Below are positions 15,440 through 24,936 of a stretch of 64,000 bases of DNA, piece after piece. The translations under genes and the position numbers were made by a program. The first letter of the stretch is position 1. Each line of letters begins with the position of its first letter. Source of the DNA: an uncultured bacterium (GTDB lineage Bacteria > Cyanobacteriota > Vampirovibrionia > Gastranaerophilales > Gastranaerophilaceae); assembly GCA_949296245.1 (NCBI GenBank), contig CASFNW010000001.1, positions 29,809 through 93,808 of the forward strand, in the 5' to 3' direction. The notes beneath the pieces are model-generated. The model saw only the letters and a program-made list of their open reading frames with translations, ran no database searches and was not told the DNA's origin.

Positions 15440-17569
15440 ATGGTAGATGTTAAAAGAATTGAAATTCCTGTAGGTAACAAGGCAGTTACCATCGAAACAG
15501 GAAAGTATGCCAAATCAGCGAGTGGTTCGGTAGTTGTACGCTGCGGCGATACAATGTTGTTGGTTCATGCTGTAGTCAGTCCAGAACCGAGAGTTGGGAT
15601 AGACTTTTTCCCGTTACTTATTGATTATGAAGAAAGAATGTCCGCTGTCGGAAGAATACCAGGCGGCTATAACAGAAGCGAAGGTAAAGCTTCTGATAAA
15701 GCAATCTTGATTTCAAGATTAATCGACAGACCAATAAGACCTTTATTCCCTAAAGGATACAGAAATGATGTGCAAATAGTTGCACAACTTATAAGTTTAG
15801 ATCATGACAATCAGCCGGATACTCTGGCTATGCTCGGCGCATCAGCTTCATTAATGCTTACGGAAGCTCCGTTTGAAGGCCCTATAGGTGCTGTAAGAGT
15901 AGGCAGAATAGACGGTCAGTTTATTGCTAATCCGTCTTATGCTGACGCTGCAAAATCCGATATAGATATCGTTGTTGCAGGTACACATGATTCTGTAATT
16001 ATGGTTGAAGCAGGTGCAAAATTTGTTACTGAAGATGATATTATGAATGCTGTTGAATTCGCACAAAAAGAAATTGCAAGACAATGCGAACATCAACTGC
16101 AATTTATGAATGATTGCGGTATTGTAAAACCTGAATTTGTAAATCCTTACGATACAACAGCAATTGCAAAAATTATCAATGATATTGCCTATGACAAAGT
16201 TACTGAAGCTTATCATGACTTTGACAGAGACGGCAGAAAAGCAAAATTGGAAGAAGCCAAACAAATGGTTAAGGCAGAGTTTGATTCATACGGTGATGAC
16301 CATGAAGCAAAAATAATGATGGCAGAAACCGGTATTGATTTTGTTGCTGAAGAATTTAAGGCTCTTGAAAAGAAAATCATGAGAAAAATGATTAAAGAAG
16401 AAAGAGTCAGAGCAGACGGACGTAAATTTAATGAAGTACGTCCTATCTGGTGTGAAGTAGGTGTTGTTCCAAGAGCTCACGGTTCTGCGGTATTTACAAG
16501 AGGTCAGACTCAAATTATGTCAGTTGCAACACTTGCCGGCCCCGGTATGGCTCAAGAACTTGACGGAGTTGACCCTGAAACAAAGAAAACATTTATGCAC
16601 AAATACATCTTCCCGGGCTTCTCAGTAGGTGAAGTTAAGCCGTTAAGAGGACCCGGCAGACGTGAAGTCGGTCACGGTCACTTAGCAGAAAGAGCAAATG
16701 TTCCCGCACTTCCTTCACAAGAAGAATTTGGCTATACAATCAGAGTAACTTCTGATGTACTGGAATCTAACGGTTCTACATCAATGGGTTCAACATGTGC
16801 AACATCAATGGCTTTGATGAATGCAGGTGTTCCTGTTAAATGCATGATAGGCGGCGTTGCAATGGGGCTTATCAAAGAGCCTGATGAAGATATTGTCTTG
16901 ACGGATATTCAGGGTATCGAAGACTTCTTAGGCGATATGGACTTTAAAGTTACAGGTAACGATGAAGGTATTACAGCTCTTCAAATGGATATGAAGGCAA
17001 AAGGTATTTCAAATGAAACATTAAGAAGAGCTTTACTTCAAGCAAAAGAAGGAAGATTACACATCTTGGGTAAAATGAGAGAAGTAATCACAGAACCTGC
17101 AAAAGAAATGTCACCGTATGCACCCAGAATTCATACAATGAAAATTGCAAATGAAGACATAGGAGCTGTAATCGGGCCCGGCGGTAAGAATATCAGACAT
17201 ATCATTGAATGTTCCGGTGCTGAAATTGATATTCAAGATGACGGAACAGTTACTATTACAAGCAATGATAAGGAAGGTACTGATATTGCAATCAGAATGA
17301 TTGATGCAATTACCTTTAAACCTGAAGTCGGTATGGTAAGAAAAGGTAAAGTTGTAAGAATCATTCCTATCGGTGCTTTTGTCGAACTTGCTCCCGGTAA
17401 AGACGGTATGGTTCATATATCTCAAGTTTGCAATGAGAGAATTGAATCAATTGAACCTCACTTAAATATAGGTGATGAGGTCATTGTCAAAGTTATCAAA
17501 ATCGATGACAAAGGCAGAGTTAACCTGACAATTAAAGGTGTTACAGACGAAGAAAAAGCATCTGTATAA
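15440..17569 (+). CDS. pnp: Polynucleotide phosphorylase (PNPase)
   Basis: PNPase degrades RNA 3' to 5' by phosphorolysis as a ring-shaped trimer and works in the degradosome. The 709 residues hold two RNase PH cores (about 10-140 and 320-550), a KH domain with G-P-G-G-K-N-I-R (about 578-585) and a C-terminal S1 domain from about 636 (G-A-F-V-E-L). The length is typical. AAAAAAGGAAAAAAAC precedes the ATG. It has its own promoter and a terminator, so it is monocistronic. Confidence 0.97.
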   Translation: MVDVKRIEIPVGNKAVTIETGKYAKSASGSVVVRCGDTMLLVHAVVSPEPRVGIDFFPLLIDYEERMSAVGRIPGGYNRSEGKASDKAILISRLIDRPIRPLFPKGYRNDVQIVAQLISLDHDNQPDTLAMLGASASLMLTEAPFEGPIGAVRVGRIDGQFIANPSYADAAKSDIDIVVAGTHDSVIMVEAGAKFVTEDDIMNAVEFAQKEIARQCEHQLQFMNDCGIVKPEFVNPYDTTAIAKIINDIAYDKVTEAYHDFDRDGRKAKLEEAKQMVKAEFDSYGDDHEAKIMMAETGIDFVAEEFKALEKKIMRKMIKEERVRADGRKFNEVRPIWCEVGVVPRAHGSAVFTRGQTQIMSVATLAGPGMAQELDGVDPETKKTFMHKYIFPGFSVGEVKPLRGPGRREVGHGHLAERANVPALPSQEEFGYTIRVTSDVLESNGSTSMGSTCATSMALMNAGVPVKCMIGGVAMGLIKEPDEDIVLTDIQGIEDFLGDMDFKVTGNDEGITALQMDMKAKGISNETLRRALLQAKEGRLHILGKMREVITEPAKEMSPYAPRIHTMKIANEDIGAVIGPGGKNIRHIIECSGAEIDIQDDGTVTITSNDKEGTDIAIRMIDAITFKPEVGMVRKGKVVRIIPIGAFVELAPGKDGMVHISQVCNERIESIEPHLNIGDEVIVKVIKIDDKGRVNLTIKGVTDEEKASV

Positions 17570-17579
17570 TTAATATGAA

Positions 17580-17616
17580 ATAGAGCTTATTAAATAAAAT
17601 AAGCTCTATTTTTTTA
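17580..17616 (+). terminator. pnp terminator
   Basis: The AATAGAGCTTATT/AATAAGCTCTATT hairpin is followed by a T-run, 11 bases after the pnp stop. Confidence 0.9.
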
Positions 17617-17640
17617 TAATATTTAGAAAACGGAGTTTAT

Positions 17641-18450
17641 ATGTACAATAGAGTCAAATTTCTTCTTTATGGTTCAGTTTTTTTATTTTTTATTCTTTTG
17701 TTTACAGCTATACAACAATCATCTACTGTAGCTGACAAAAAAGCTCAAGAAAAAATTGAGCAGGATATGATTAATAAAGTAGAAAAATATCAAAAAATAG
17801 CAGAAGAACAAAACAGTAAACAAATACAGGAAAAATCACAAACCTCTCAGGACTTTGAACAAATGCCAATGCAGCCGCCCAGAACTGAAACACCGGTTAC
17901 AAATAATATTCAACAGAATGAGAAGCCAGACAATGAATTAGAAATTGAAAATAATCAAACGACACAAACAACTGAAAAATTGTATTATGCGTCAAATAAC
18001 GCAGAAACTACAGATTATTTGTTATGCAAAAGATTCCAATTTGAAGGTAACAACTTTGCAATAATTGCTTTTGATGACACAAGCTATACTTCAGAATATT
18101 CAAAATTTGTAAACAGAAAATTCTACATATATAAAGAATTAGAACAAAATCTAACACAGATACACTATCTTTTTGAAAAATCTGTACAAAAAGATAGTGC
18201 GTCATTACCGGATTTCAGCGTTGTCGTAAATAAGTATGATGTAAAAATAACATATAATTCCAAACCTCCTGTAAACAGAACAGTAAACCGAAATTTGTTA
18301 ATCAATGCCAGCAAACAATATAATGATATGCCGGTATTAACTACAATAAACCCTGAGTCTGACCAAAATAGTGACAGTAAATTGAATACAAAAACGAGCG
18401 CGCCAGATAAAGATATTCCGGAGTTGACTCCAATTGAACCTGAAAACTAA
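17641..18450 (+). CDS. Membrane-anchored protein with Q/E/P-rich linker
   Basis: 269 residues. One N-terminal membrane helix (about 8-26, F-L-L-Y-G-S-V-F-L-F-F), then a charged coiled-coil-like stretch and a Gln/Pro/Asn-rich linker to about 115. A compact domain follows (about 125-220, Y-Y-A-S-N-N ... K-Y-D-V-K-I-T-Y-N-S), then an acidic tail with two D/E-x-x-E-L-T-P-I-like repeats. Topology predicts an envelope-facing domain. CGGAG sits six bases before the ATG. It precedes pyrH, whose own promoter lies between them. Function unknown. Confidence 0.6.
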   Translation: MYNRVKFLLYGSVFLFFILLFTAIQQSSTVADKKAQEKIEQDMINKVEKYQKIAEEQNSKQIQEKSQTSQDFEQMPMQPPRTETPVTNNIQQNEKPDNELEIENNQTTQTTEKLYYASNNAETTDYLLCKRFQFEGNNFAIIAFDDTSYTSEYSKFVNRKFYIYKELEQNLTQIHYLFEKSVQKDSASLPDFSVVVNKYDVKITYNSKPPVNRTVNRNLLINASKQYNDMPVLTTINPESDQNSDSKLNTKTSAPDKDIPELTPIEPEN

Positions 18451-18469
18451 TTATAACTGTAAATTGTAA

Positions 18470-18498
18470 TTTACAGGCAGGGATTTTTTCTGTATAAT
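18470..18498 (+). promoter_or_regulatory. Promoter of the pyrH operon
   Basis: TTTACA (18470-18475), a 17-base spacer and TATAAT with a TG extension (18493-18498). It overlaps a 9-bp palindrome CTGTAAATTGTAATTTACAG (18458-18477) that could be an operator or hairpin. Confidence 0.7.
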
Positions 18499-18528
18499 CG
18501 ATTGTATAAATTTAATTAGGATTTAACA

Positions 18529-19254
18529 ATGAGCAATAATCTAAAATATAAAAGGGTTCTGTTAAAAGTAAGCGGGGAAGCATTACTTGGGAATCAAGAA
18601 TTCGGGATTGATCAAAAACCTGTCGAAATGATTGCTAAAGAAATAAAAGAAGCTCATGACATGGGAGCAGAAATTGCAGTTGTAGTAGGCGGCGGCAATA
18701 TTTTCAGAGGAATGAAAAATTCGGCAAAGCTAGGTATGGATCAAGCTTCAGGTGATTATGTAGGTATGCTTGCTACGGTTATGAATGCAATAGCACTTCA
18801 AAGTGCACTCCGTAAACTTAAAGTATCCTGCAGAGTCCAGACTGCTATTGACATGGACAAAATTGCAGAACCTTATATCAGATTTAAAGCTATAAGACAT
18901 CTTGAAAAAAACAGAGTTGTTATTTTTGCCGCCGGTACAGGAAATCCTTTCTTCACTACAGATACTGCTGCAGCATTAAGAGCGTCAGAAATCGATGCAC
19001 AGGTTATGCTTATGGCAAAAAACGGTGTAGACGGTGTATATTCGGATGACCCGAGAGTAAATCCGGAAGCAAAAAAATATGACAGAATATCTTATGATGA
19101 TATAATTGTTAAAGGTTTAAAAGTTATGGATACTGCATCTTGTGCTTTATGCAAACAGAATAATATCCCAATTATTGTTTTTGATTTTGCAGCAAAAGGC
19201 AGCATATCTAAAATTTTACACGGTGAAAATATAGGTACTTTTGTAGGAGAATAA
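18529..19254 (+). CDS. pyrH: UMP kinase
   Basis: PyrH phosphorylates UMP to UDP with ATP. It is a hexameric, GTP-regulated amino-acid-kinase fold. Seen: [11 protein letters not shown] near the N-terminus, [10 protein letters not shown] near 55, [12 protein letters not shown] and K-N-G-V-D-G-V-Y. At 241 residues it is full length. The gene starts a run pyrH-frr-cdsA-rnc-rpe with overlaps or gaps of a few bases, a common bacterial arrangement for the first members. Promoter directly upstream. Confidence 0.97.
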   Translation: MSNNLKYKRVLLKVSGEALLGNQEFGIDQKPVEMIAKEIKEAHDMGAEIAVVVGGGNIFRGMKNSAKLGMDQASGDYVGMLATVMNAIALQSALRKLKVSCRVQTAIDMDKIAEPYIRFKAIRHLEKNRVVIFAAGTGNPFFTTDTAAALRASEIDAQVMLMAKNGVDGVYSDDPRVNPEAKKYDRISYDDIIVKGLKVMDTASCALCKQNNIPIIVFDFAAKGSISKILHGENIGTFVGE

Positions 19255-19256
19255 AT

Positions 19257-19817
19257 ATGACAGTTGATGAAATGCTATCAAATGGCACAGATAAAATGGA
19301 AAAAGCTGTTAATGCTTTGAAAAAGGAATTTGGACAAATCCGTACAGGCAGAGCAAATCCGCTTATACTGGACAAAGTTGTAGTTGATTATTACGGGGTA
19401 CCAACACCTTTAAGACAAATGTCTCAGGTAGGCGTGCAGGATGGACAGACACTTGTTATCACTCCGTACGACAAGTCAATTATAAAAGAAATTGAAAAAG
19501 CAATGATAAAAGCAGAACTCGGTATTACACCGAACTCTGATGGTGTTGTTATACGTCTTACATTCCCGCCTTTAACAGAAGACAGAAGAAAAGAAATCTG
19601 CAAAGATGTAAAAAAGGCTGCAGAAGATGCTAAAGTTGCAATCAGAAATATCAGAAGAGATATGACTGATGAACTCAAAAAGATTGAAAAAGCAGATAAT
19701 CTTCCGGAAGATGCTGTTAAAGATAATCAGGATAAAATTCAAAAAATTACGGATAAATATGTAAAAATCATTGATGATCACGCAGCAGAAAAAGAAAAAG
19801 AGGTTATGACTGTATAG
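19257..19817 (+). CDS. frr: Ribosome recycling factor
   Basis: RRF works with EF-G to split post-termination ribosomes. 186 residues with the three-helix-bundle pattern and signature motifs F-G-Q-I-R-T-G-R-A-N-P and I-T-P-Y-D-K-S-x-I near residues 25 and 63, and the C-terminal K-K-x-E-K-A-D region. It starts two bases after the pyrH stop and overlaps the cdsA GTG by one base, so it is in the same operon. Confidence 0.97.
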   Translation: MTVDEMLSNGTDKMEKAVNALKKEFGQIRTGRANPLILDKVVVDYYGVPTPLRQMSQVGVQDGQTLVITPYDKSIIKEIEKAMIKAELGITPNSDGVVIRLTFPPLTEDRRKEICKDVKKAAEDAKVAIRNIRRDMTDELKKIEKADNLPEDAVKDNQDKIQKITDKYVKIIDDHAAEKEKEVMTV

Positions 19818-20725
19818 TGAGTGTGCTAAATCTCTTTAACAATTCAACACTAAGGCTGATAACAGGCATTTTAATCGGTTTTTTTGTACTCGGATGTGTA
19901 ATTGCAGGCGGTATACCGTTAATGCTGCTTGTTATGTTTGTGGCATATATCGGGTCAAAAGAGTATGTTGACATTTTAAAGAAAAAAGGATTCAGACCAT
20001 TCCTTCATTTAATACTGCTTGCAGACATCTGTTTTGTTGTTCTTACGGCGTTAAAGAGATTTGATCTTGTGCCTGTGGTTTTAACTCTAGGTACAATAGG
20101 TGCCTTTACACTTGTCTTGTGCAAAGGCAGACAGCCTTATATCGCTAATGTTGCTACAACAGTGCTTGGTTTTATATACGGAGGATGGCTGCCCTGCTAT
20201 GTAATCCTTTTAAGACAGCTAAATCAGGATTCTCTTGGCTTTTTTACAATAAAAATGTGCTCGGGTCTGGGATTTTTGTTACTGTTGTTCTTTACAATAC
20301 TCGTAACCGATGTAGGTGCGTATGTATTTGGTTCAAAGTTTGGAAAAACGCCTCTGGCCCCAGTTGTCAGTCCAAAAAAGACTGTGGAAGGTTCAATAGG
20401 AGGCACTGTACTTGCTATTATAACAGCTATGATTATAGGCTGGCTAATTCATATTGAATGGTATCAGTCACTGATTGCAGGATTTTTGATTACTTTGTTT
20501 GCGCAGGTTGGAGATCTTGCAGAATCCCTGATAAAAAGAGATGCGGGTGTAAAAGACTCAGGAAATTCTCTTCCAGGGCACGGCGGCTTTCTTGACAGGG
20601 CTGACAGCTATTTATTCAGTACACCGGTAGCATATTTTTATTTCAATTATTTTGTAGTGAGCGACCAGCTTACCATTGATTTTATAAGTTTTGCCAGAAA
20701 GGCTCTGCATGCAGTCGGACTGTAG
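19817..20725 (+). CDS. cdsA: Phosphatidate cytidylyltransferase
   Basis: CdsA makes CDP-diacylglycerol from phosphatidate and CTP at the membrane. 302 residues with about eight membrane helices. The signature S-L-I-K-R-D-A-G-V-K-D-S-G and P-G-H-G-G-F-L-D-R-A-D-S (about 236-262) matches the family. A GTG start overlaps the frr stop (TAGTG). The 3' end overlaps the rnc start by some 17 bases. Substrate and role are firm; specific lipids made are not readable. Confidence 0.95.
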   Translation: MSVLNLFNNSTLRLITGILIGFFVLGCVIAGGIPLMLLVMFVAYIGSKEYVDILKKKGFRPFLHLILLADICFVVLTALKRFDLVPVVLTLGTIGAFTLVLCKGRQPYIANVATTVLGFIYGGWLPCYVILLRQLNQDSLGFFTIKMCSGLGFLLLLFFTILVTDVGAYVFGSKFGKTPLAPVVSPKKTVEGSIGGTVLAIITAMIIGWLIHIEWYQSLIAGFLITLFAQVGDLAESLIKRDAGVKDSGNSLPGHGGFLDRADSYLFSTPVAYFYFNYFVVSDQLTIDFISFARKALHAVGL

Positions 20726-21440
20726 TGAACATGATTTATACAACTTTATTTGTTCTTTGGGGTTTAAAGATTTTTCTTTAGACTTGATTAATACTGCCTT
20801 TACGCACAGCTCTTATACAAAAGAGCATGATGAAAGTTATTTAAAATGCTATGAAAGATTGGAGTTTCTGGGTGATGCGGTTTTAAAACTCGCTGTAACA
20901 GATTATTTATATAATACTTATCCAGATTCGCACGAGGGAGATCTTACAAAAATAAGATCAATAATTGTCAGTGATGAAATTCTGTATCAAATTGCACGGA
21001 AATTAGAAATAGAACGCTTTATAAAAGTAAGCAAAGCAGAAGAAAAATGCGGAGGCAAAAAGCTTGAATCCATACAGGCATGTGTTATGGAAGCTTTGTT
21101 TGGTGCGTTATACCTTTCCTCTGACAGAACTCTGCTTAATAATTTTATTGTTGATAATTTAAAAGAATTTATTAATGACATTGCAAATAACAAAACTGTA
21201 TACAATGCCAAAGCAGTTTTACAGGAATATACGCAAGGGTTGAGTAAAGAGCTCCCTGTATATACCGTTGTAAAAGAAACCGGTGCAGCACATAACAAAA
21301 CATTTTTTGTACAAGTATCATATAATGGCAATTTGCTTGCTGAGGCAGACGGTAAAACAAAGAAACAGGCTGAGCAGCAGGCCGCATATATTGCCTGCAA
21401 AAAGCTTGGAATCATAAAGGATACTATAAATCATGAATAA
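20709..21440 (+). CDS. rnc: Ribonuclease III
   Basis: RNase III cuts double-stranded RNA, including rRNA precursors. About 243 residues: an N-terminal nuclease domain with E-R-L-E-F-L-G-D-A-V-L (about 49-60), and a C-terminal dsRNA-binding domain (about 165-240) with A-x-A-D-G-K-T-K-K-Q-A-E-Q-Q-A-A. AGAAAGG six bases before the ATG at 20709 makes this start better than the upstream TTG at 20691. It overlaps cdsA and the next gene rpe by eight bases. Confidence 0.96.
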   Translation: MQSDCSEHDLYNFICSLGFKDFSLDLINTAFTHSSYTKEHDESYLKCYERLEFLGDAVLKLAVTDYLYNTYPDSHEGDLTKIRSIIVSDEILYQIARKLEIERFIKVSKAEEKCGGKKLESIQACVMEALFGALYLSSDRTLLNNFIVDNLKEFINDIANNKTVYNAKAVLQEYTQGLSKELPVYTVVKETGAAHNKTFFVQVSYNGNLLAEADGKTKKQAEQQAAYIACKKLGIIKDTINHE

Positions 21441-22080
21441 AACTATTATTTCACCATCTATTTTATCAGCAGACTTTGCAAACCTCGGTCGTGATGTAAA
21501 AGAACTGCAAGATTGCGGTGCTGATTGGGTTCATGTAGATGTCATGGACGGACATTTTGTACCTAACTTAACCATTGGAGCACCAGTTGTAAAAGCAATA
21601 AAGCCGTATTGTAATATTCCTCTTGATGTGCATCTTATGATAGATAATCCTCAAAACTATATTGAAGACTTTGTTAAAGCAGGTGCTGACATAATCACAT
21701 TTCATTATGAAGCAGCAGGTGATTTGACAGAAGATATTATAAATAATATAAAGTCTCACGATATACTTGTAGGACTGTCTATCAAACCCAAAACACCGCC
21801 GCAGGAAATTTTAAAATATCTTTTAATGGTTGATATGGTTCTTGTAATGACTGTGGAGCCGGGTTTTGGCGGACAAGAATTTATGAAAAATTGTGCTGAC
21901 AAGCTACCTGTTATCAGACAAAATGCGCCTGAAAATCTGATTATTCAGGTTGACGGGGGTATCAATAAAGAAACAGCTCAAATTTGTAAAAATTTAGGCG
22001 CAAATTCACTAGTGGCAGGTTCATATATATTCAAGTCCGCAAATACAGAAGAAGCAATAAGTTCTTTAAAAATCATTTAA
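21433..22080 (+). CDS. rpe: Ribulose-phosphate 3-epimerase
   Basis: Interconverts ribulose-5-phosphate and xylulose-5-phosphate in the pentose phosphate pathway. 215 residues, TIM barrel, with V-D-V-M-D-G-H-F-V-P-N (metal ligands near 35), D-V-H-L-M-I and V-E-P-G-F-G-G-Q-E-F. It overlaps rnc by eight bases and ends four bases before the convergent gcvPA gene's end. Full length. Confidence 0.96.
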   Translation: MNKTIISPSILSADFANLGRDVKELQDCGADWVHVDVMDGHFVPNLTIGAPVVKAIKPYCNIPLDVHLMIDNPQNYIEDFVKAGADIITFHYEAAGDLTEDIINNIKSHDILVGLSIKPKTPPQEILKYLLMVDMVLVMTVEPGFGGQEFMKNCADKLPVIRQNAPENLIIQVDGGINKETAQICKNLGANSLVAGSYIFKSANTEEAISSLKII

Positions 22081-23330
22081 ACCGCAAAATAAGCATAATT
22101 GTCGATTTCTTCATCTGTATTCATTTCGGTTACGCAGACAAGAACGCGTTCGCTGTCAAGTTTTATACCGCCGAGTATGTTATTATCTTTTAAGTTAGAA
22201 AGAAATTCGTCAGCATTATTAACTTTTAGAACAAATTCATTAAAGAAATTCTTTGATTGAAGTTCAAAACCTTTATCTATAAGTTTTTGTGCCAGTTTAT
22301 GTGCATTAGATGCACTCATAAGCGCAGCTTGACTCAACCCATTGTATCCCATCAAGGCAAGATAAACTGTAGTCTGTAATGCAATAAGTGCCTGATTAGA
22401 ACAAATGTTACTAGTTGCCTTTTCTCTTCTTATATGCTGTTCCCGCGTTTGCAAAGTCAGACAGAATGCCTGGTTGCCTTCTTTATCAACTGTTCTCCCG
22501 ACAATTCTGCCGGGGATTTGACGTTTATATTTTTCTAAACATGCAAAATAAGCTCCATACGGCCCGCCAAAAGAAAGAGTATTGCCTGCCGGCTGCAGAT
22601 TGCCCACCATAATATCGCATTCTGGCGGCTCTAATACTGCTAAAGGAAGCAAATCACTGCAGCATATAAGCAAAGTTTTATCATCCTTGAATTTTTCTTT
22701 TAATCTTTTAACATCGTGTATTGCACCAAAATAATCCGGTGTTTGAAGCAATACACATGCTATATCAGTACCGATTTCAGATAAATCATAAGATATTTCA
22801 ATATCTGCAGCCTTTGCATAGGTATTTATAACCTGCTTGTACTGGGGATTAACTCTCTGACAAACAAGAGCTTTTTTACGTCCTGTTACTCTTATTGCTG
22901 TTAGAATTGCTTCAGCAGAGGCTGTTGCAGCATCATACATAGATGCGTTTGATACATCCATTCCTGTCAGATTACATATCATTGACTGATATTCATAAAT
23001 TGACTGTAATGTACCCTGTGATATTTCAGCCTGATACGGAGTATAAGCCGTATTAAATTCAAAACGCGTAGAAATTTTCGATACAGCAGCAGGTATAAAA
23101 TGTCTCTGAGCACCTCCGCCCAGAAATGATGAATACTGTATATTATTGTTTTGTGCAAGTTTTTTTATTTCTTGAACAAGCTTCATTTCAGAGTGTGGTT
23201 CAGGTAAATTCAGCCCGTTTAATTTTATTTCGGACGGCAAATTATTATATAAATCATTGACTGAATTTAGTCCGATTGCAGAGAGCATTTGCTGTCTTTC
23301 ATCTTCTGTATGTGCATTAAAATTAATCAT
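22077..23330 (-). CDS. gcvPA: Glycine dehydrogenase (P-protein) subunit 1
   Basis: Subunit 1 of the two-subunit P-protein of the glycine cleavage system, which decarboxylates glycine. 417 residues; recognised from the family opening (A-I-G-L-N-S-V-N-D-L), the S-F-L-G-G-G-A-Q-R-H-F near 63 and P-Y-Q-A-E-I-S-Q-G near 97. In the two-subunit form the PLP lysine is on subunit 2 (gcvPB), which is absent from this window. It is the last gene after gcvT and gcvH, spaced three bases from gcvH. Confidence 0.93.
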   Translation of the reverse strand: MINFNAHTEDERQQMLSAIGLNSVNDLYNNLPSEIKLNGLNLPEPHSEMKLVQEIKKLAQNNNIQYSSFLGGGAQRHFIPAAVSKISTRFEFNTAYTPYQAEISQGTLQSIYEYQSMICNLTGMDVSNASMYDAATASAEAILTAIRVTGRKKALVCQRVNPQYKQVINTYAKAADIEISYDLSEIGTDIACVLLQTPDYFGAIHDVKRLKEKFKDDKTLLICCSDLLPLAVLEPPECDIMVGNLQPAGNTLSFGGPYGAYFACLEKYKRQIPGRIVGRTVDKEGNQAFCLTLQTREQHIRREKATSNICSNQALIALQTTVYLALMGYNGLSQAALMSASNAHKLAQKLIDKGFELQSKNFFNEFVLKVNNADEFLSNLKDNNILGGIKLDSERVLVCVTEMNTDEEIDNYAYFAV

Positions 23331-23333
23331 ATC

Positions 23334-23717
23334 TTATTCTATTTCGTCTTTATAATCATCATATTCAAGTAAATCACCTGAATCAGCCAGAGCATTTTCT
23401 GCCTCAACTTTTATTAGCCAGCCGTCTTCATAAGGACTATCATTTAAAATTTCAGGTGATTCTGCAAGTTTATCATTTACAGCAACGACTTTACCGCTCA
23501 CCGGCATATAAATTTCCGATGCTGCTTTTACTGATTCAACGGTAGCAAATACTTCACCTTTTGTAAAAATCGTACCAATTTCAGGGAGTTCAATAAATAC
23601 TATATCTCCCAGTTGTTCCACAGCATAATCGGTAAGACCGATATTATAGTTTCCGTCTTGATTTTCAAGTAAGTATTCATGGCTTTTTGAACATAAAATA
23701 CCGTCTGGTACCATCAT
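23334..23717 (-). CDS. gcvH: Glycine cleavage system H protein
   Basis: Carries the aminomethyl group on a lipoyl arm between P-, T- and L-proteins. 127 residues; lipoyl-lysine K64 in V-E-S-V-K-A-A-S-E-I-Y, and H-E-Y with Y-N-I-G-L-T near the N-terminus. GGAG nine bases before the ATG. Sits between gcvT and gcvPA in the same operon. No lipoate ligase or L-protein is seen nearby. Confidence 0.96.
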   Translation of the reverse strand: MMVPDGILCSKSHEYLLENQDGNYNIGLTDYAVEQLGDIVFIELPEIGTIFTKGEVFATVESVKAASEIYMPVSGKVVAVNDKLAESPEILNDSPYEDGWLIKVEAENALADSGDLLEYDDYKDEIE

Positions 23718-23751
23718 TATCGCATTCTCCTTTATGTCTTAAGTCTTATTA

Positions 23752-24855
23752 TTATTTTTTGTAATGTTTATGTACAAAAGGTCGTTTAACTACTTTTGCT
23801 TTATATAATTTATTTCTTACCATAATTTGTATCTCTGAGTCCAGAGTTATATTATATTTTGTATCAACATATCCCATTCCGATATTTTTACCAAGAGTTG
23901 GGGCATAGCCGCCGCTAGTGACAACACCAGCCGGTTCCCCTTTATAATATATTTCATATTCGTGTCTCGGAATAGCGCGGTCTGTCATTTCGAAACCAAT
24001 TAGTGTTTTGTCCGTACCGTTTTGTATCTGTTCTTTTATAACTTTTTTCCCGTTATAATCTTCTGCTTTGTCAGAAGGAATTGACCACTTTAGACCCGCT
24101 TCAACAGGTGTTGTGTTTTCGTTTAAATCATTCCCGTACAGCATAAGTGCAGCTTCAAGTCTTAGTGAATCACGCGCACCAAGACCGATGGGAAGTAAAT
24201 TGTATTCCTCTCCGGCTTCAAATAAAATATCCCAGAGTTTTAGTGCATATTCGTTCTTTACTATAAGTTCAAAGCCGTCTTCACCTGTGTAGCCGGTTCT
24301 TGAAAGGTAAACAGGAATATTTTTTAAAGAAAGTTCTTTTATTGTAAAAAATTCAGGCTGGTCATTCACTTGTATGCCTGCATTTATGAGTATTTTGTAT
24401 GCATTAGGTCCCTGCAAAGCAATCATTGCATATTCATCTGAATTATTTTCAATCGATACATCAAGCTCATTTTTATTTTTGATAAACCATCCATAGTCTT
24501 TGTCTATGTTAGATGCATTTACGATTATTAAGTATTTTTTCTCATCAAGCCTGTATATTATTAAATCATCAACCAGAGCGCCGTTTTTCATTGTAAGCTG
24601 GCAGTAAATTGCTTTGTGTAATGCTAATTTAAATATGTCCTGAGGTACGATTTTTTGCAGAAATTTTAATGCATCATTTCCTGATACAAATACCTGTCCC
24701 ATGTGAGAAACATCAAATAATCCTGCTGAATTTCTAACAGCCTTGTGCTCTGCAATAATACTTGAATACTGGACAGGCATATCCCAGCCGCCAAACTCGA
24801 CTATTTTAGCACCTAATAGTTTGTGCTTTTCATAAAAAACTGTCTTCTTCCCCAT
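23752..24855 (-). CDS. gcvT: Glycine cleavage system T protein (aminomethyltransferase)
   Basis: Transfers the methylene of glycine to tetrahydrofolate. 367 residues; G-G-W-D-M-P-V-Q-Y near 22, R-N-S-A-G-L-F-D-V-S-H-M-G near 41, and catalytic-position D96 in N-G-A-L-V-D-D-L. The ATG at 24855 follows G-A-G-G-T-C-T-T; the frame from TTG 24858 adds one residue. It follows rnhC by 82 bases and precedes gcvH. No glycine riboswitch is seen upstream. Confidence 0.95.
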   Translation of the reverse strand: MGKKTVFYEKHKLLGAKIVEFGGWDMPVQYSSIIAEHKAVRNSAGLFDVSHMGQVFVSGNDALKFLQKIVPQDIFKLALHKAIYCQLTMKNGALVDDLIIYRLDEKKYLIIVNASNIDKDYGWFIKNKNELDVSIENNSDEYAMIALQGPNAYKILINAGIQVNDQPEFFTIKELSLKNIPVYLSRTGYTGEDGFELIVKNEYALKLWDILFEAGEEYNLLPIGLGARDSLRLEAALMLYGNDLNENTTPVEAGLKWSIPSDKAEDYNGKKVIKEQIQNGTDKTLIGFEMTDRAIPRHEYEIYYKGEPAGVVTSGGYAPTLGKNIGMGYVDTKYNITLDSEIQIMVRNKLYKAKVVKRPFVHKHYKK

Positions 24856-24936
24856 CAAGACCTCGGTTATTGTTATTAATATATTTAGTTTTAGATTATT
24901 TTATTGAACATGTCAAGGTAAAAAATAATATGATTA

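Noticed and set aside
14836..15513. Minus-strand frames opposite rplU, rpmA and pnp
   Set aside because: Shadows of highly expressed core genes and of the 23-bp palindrome.
24856..24936. Glycine riboswitch before gcvT
   Set aside because: The 82-base gap is too short and AT-rich, without the aptamer core.
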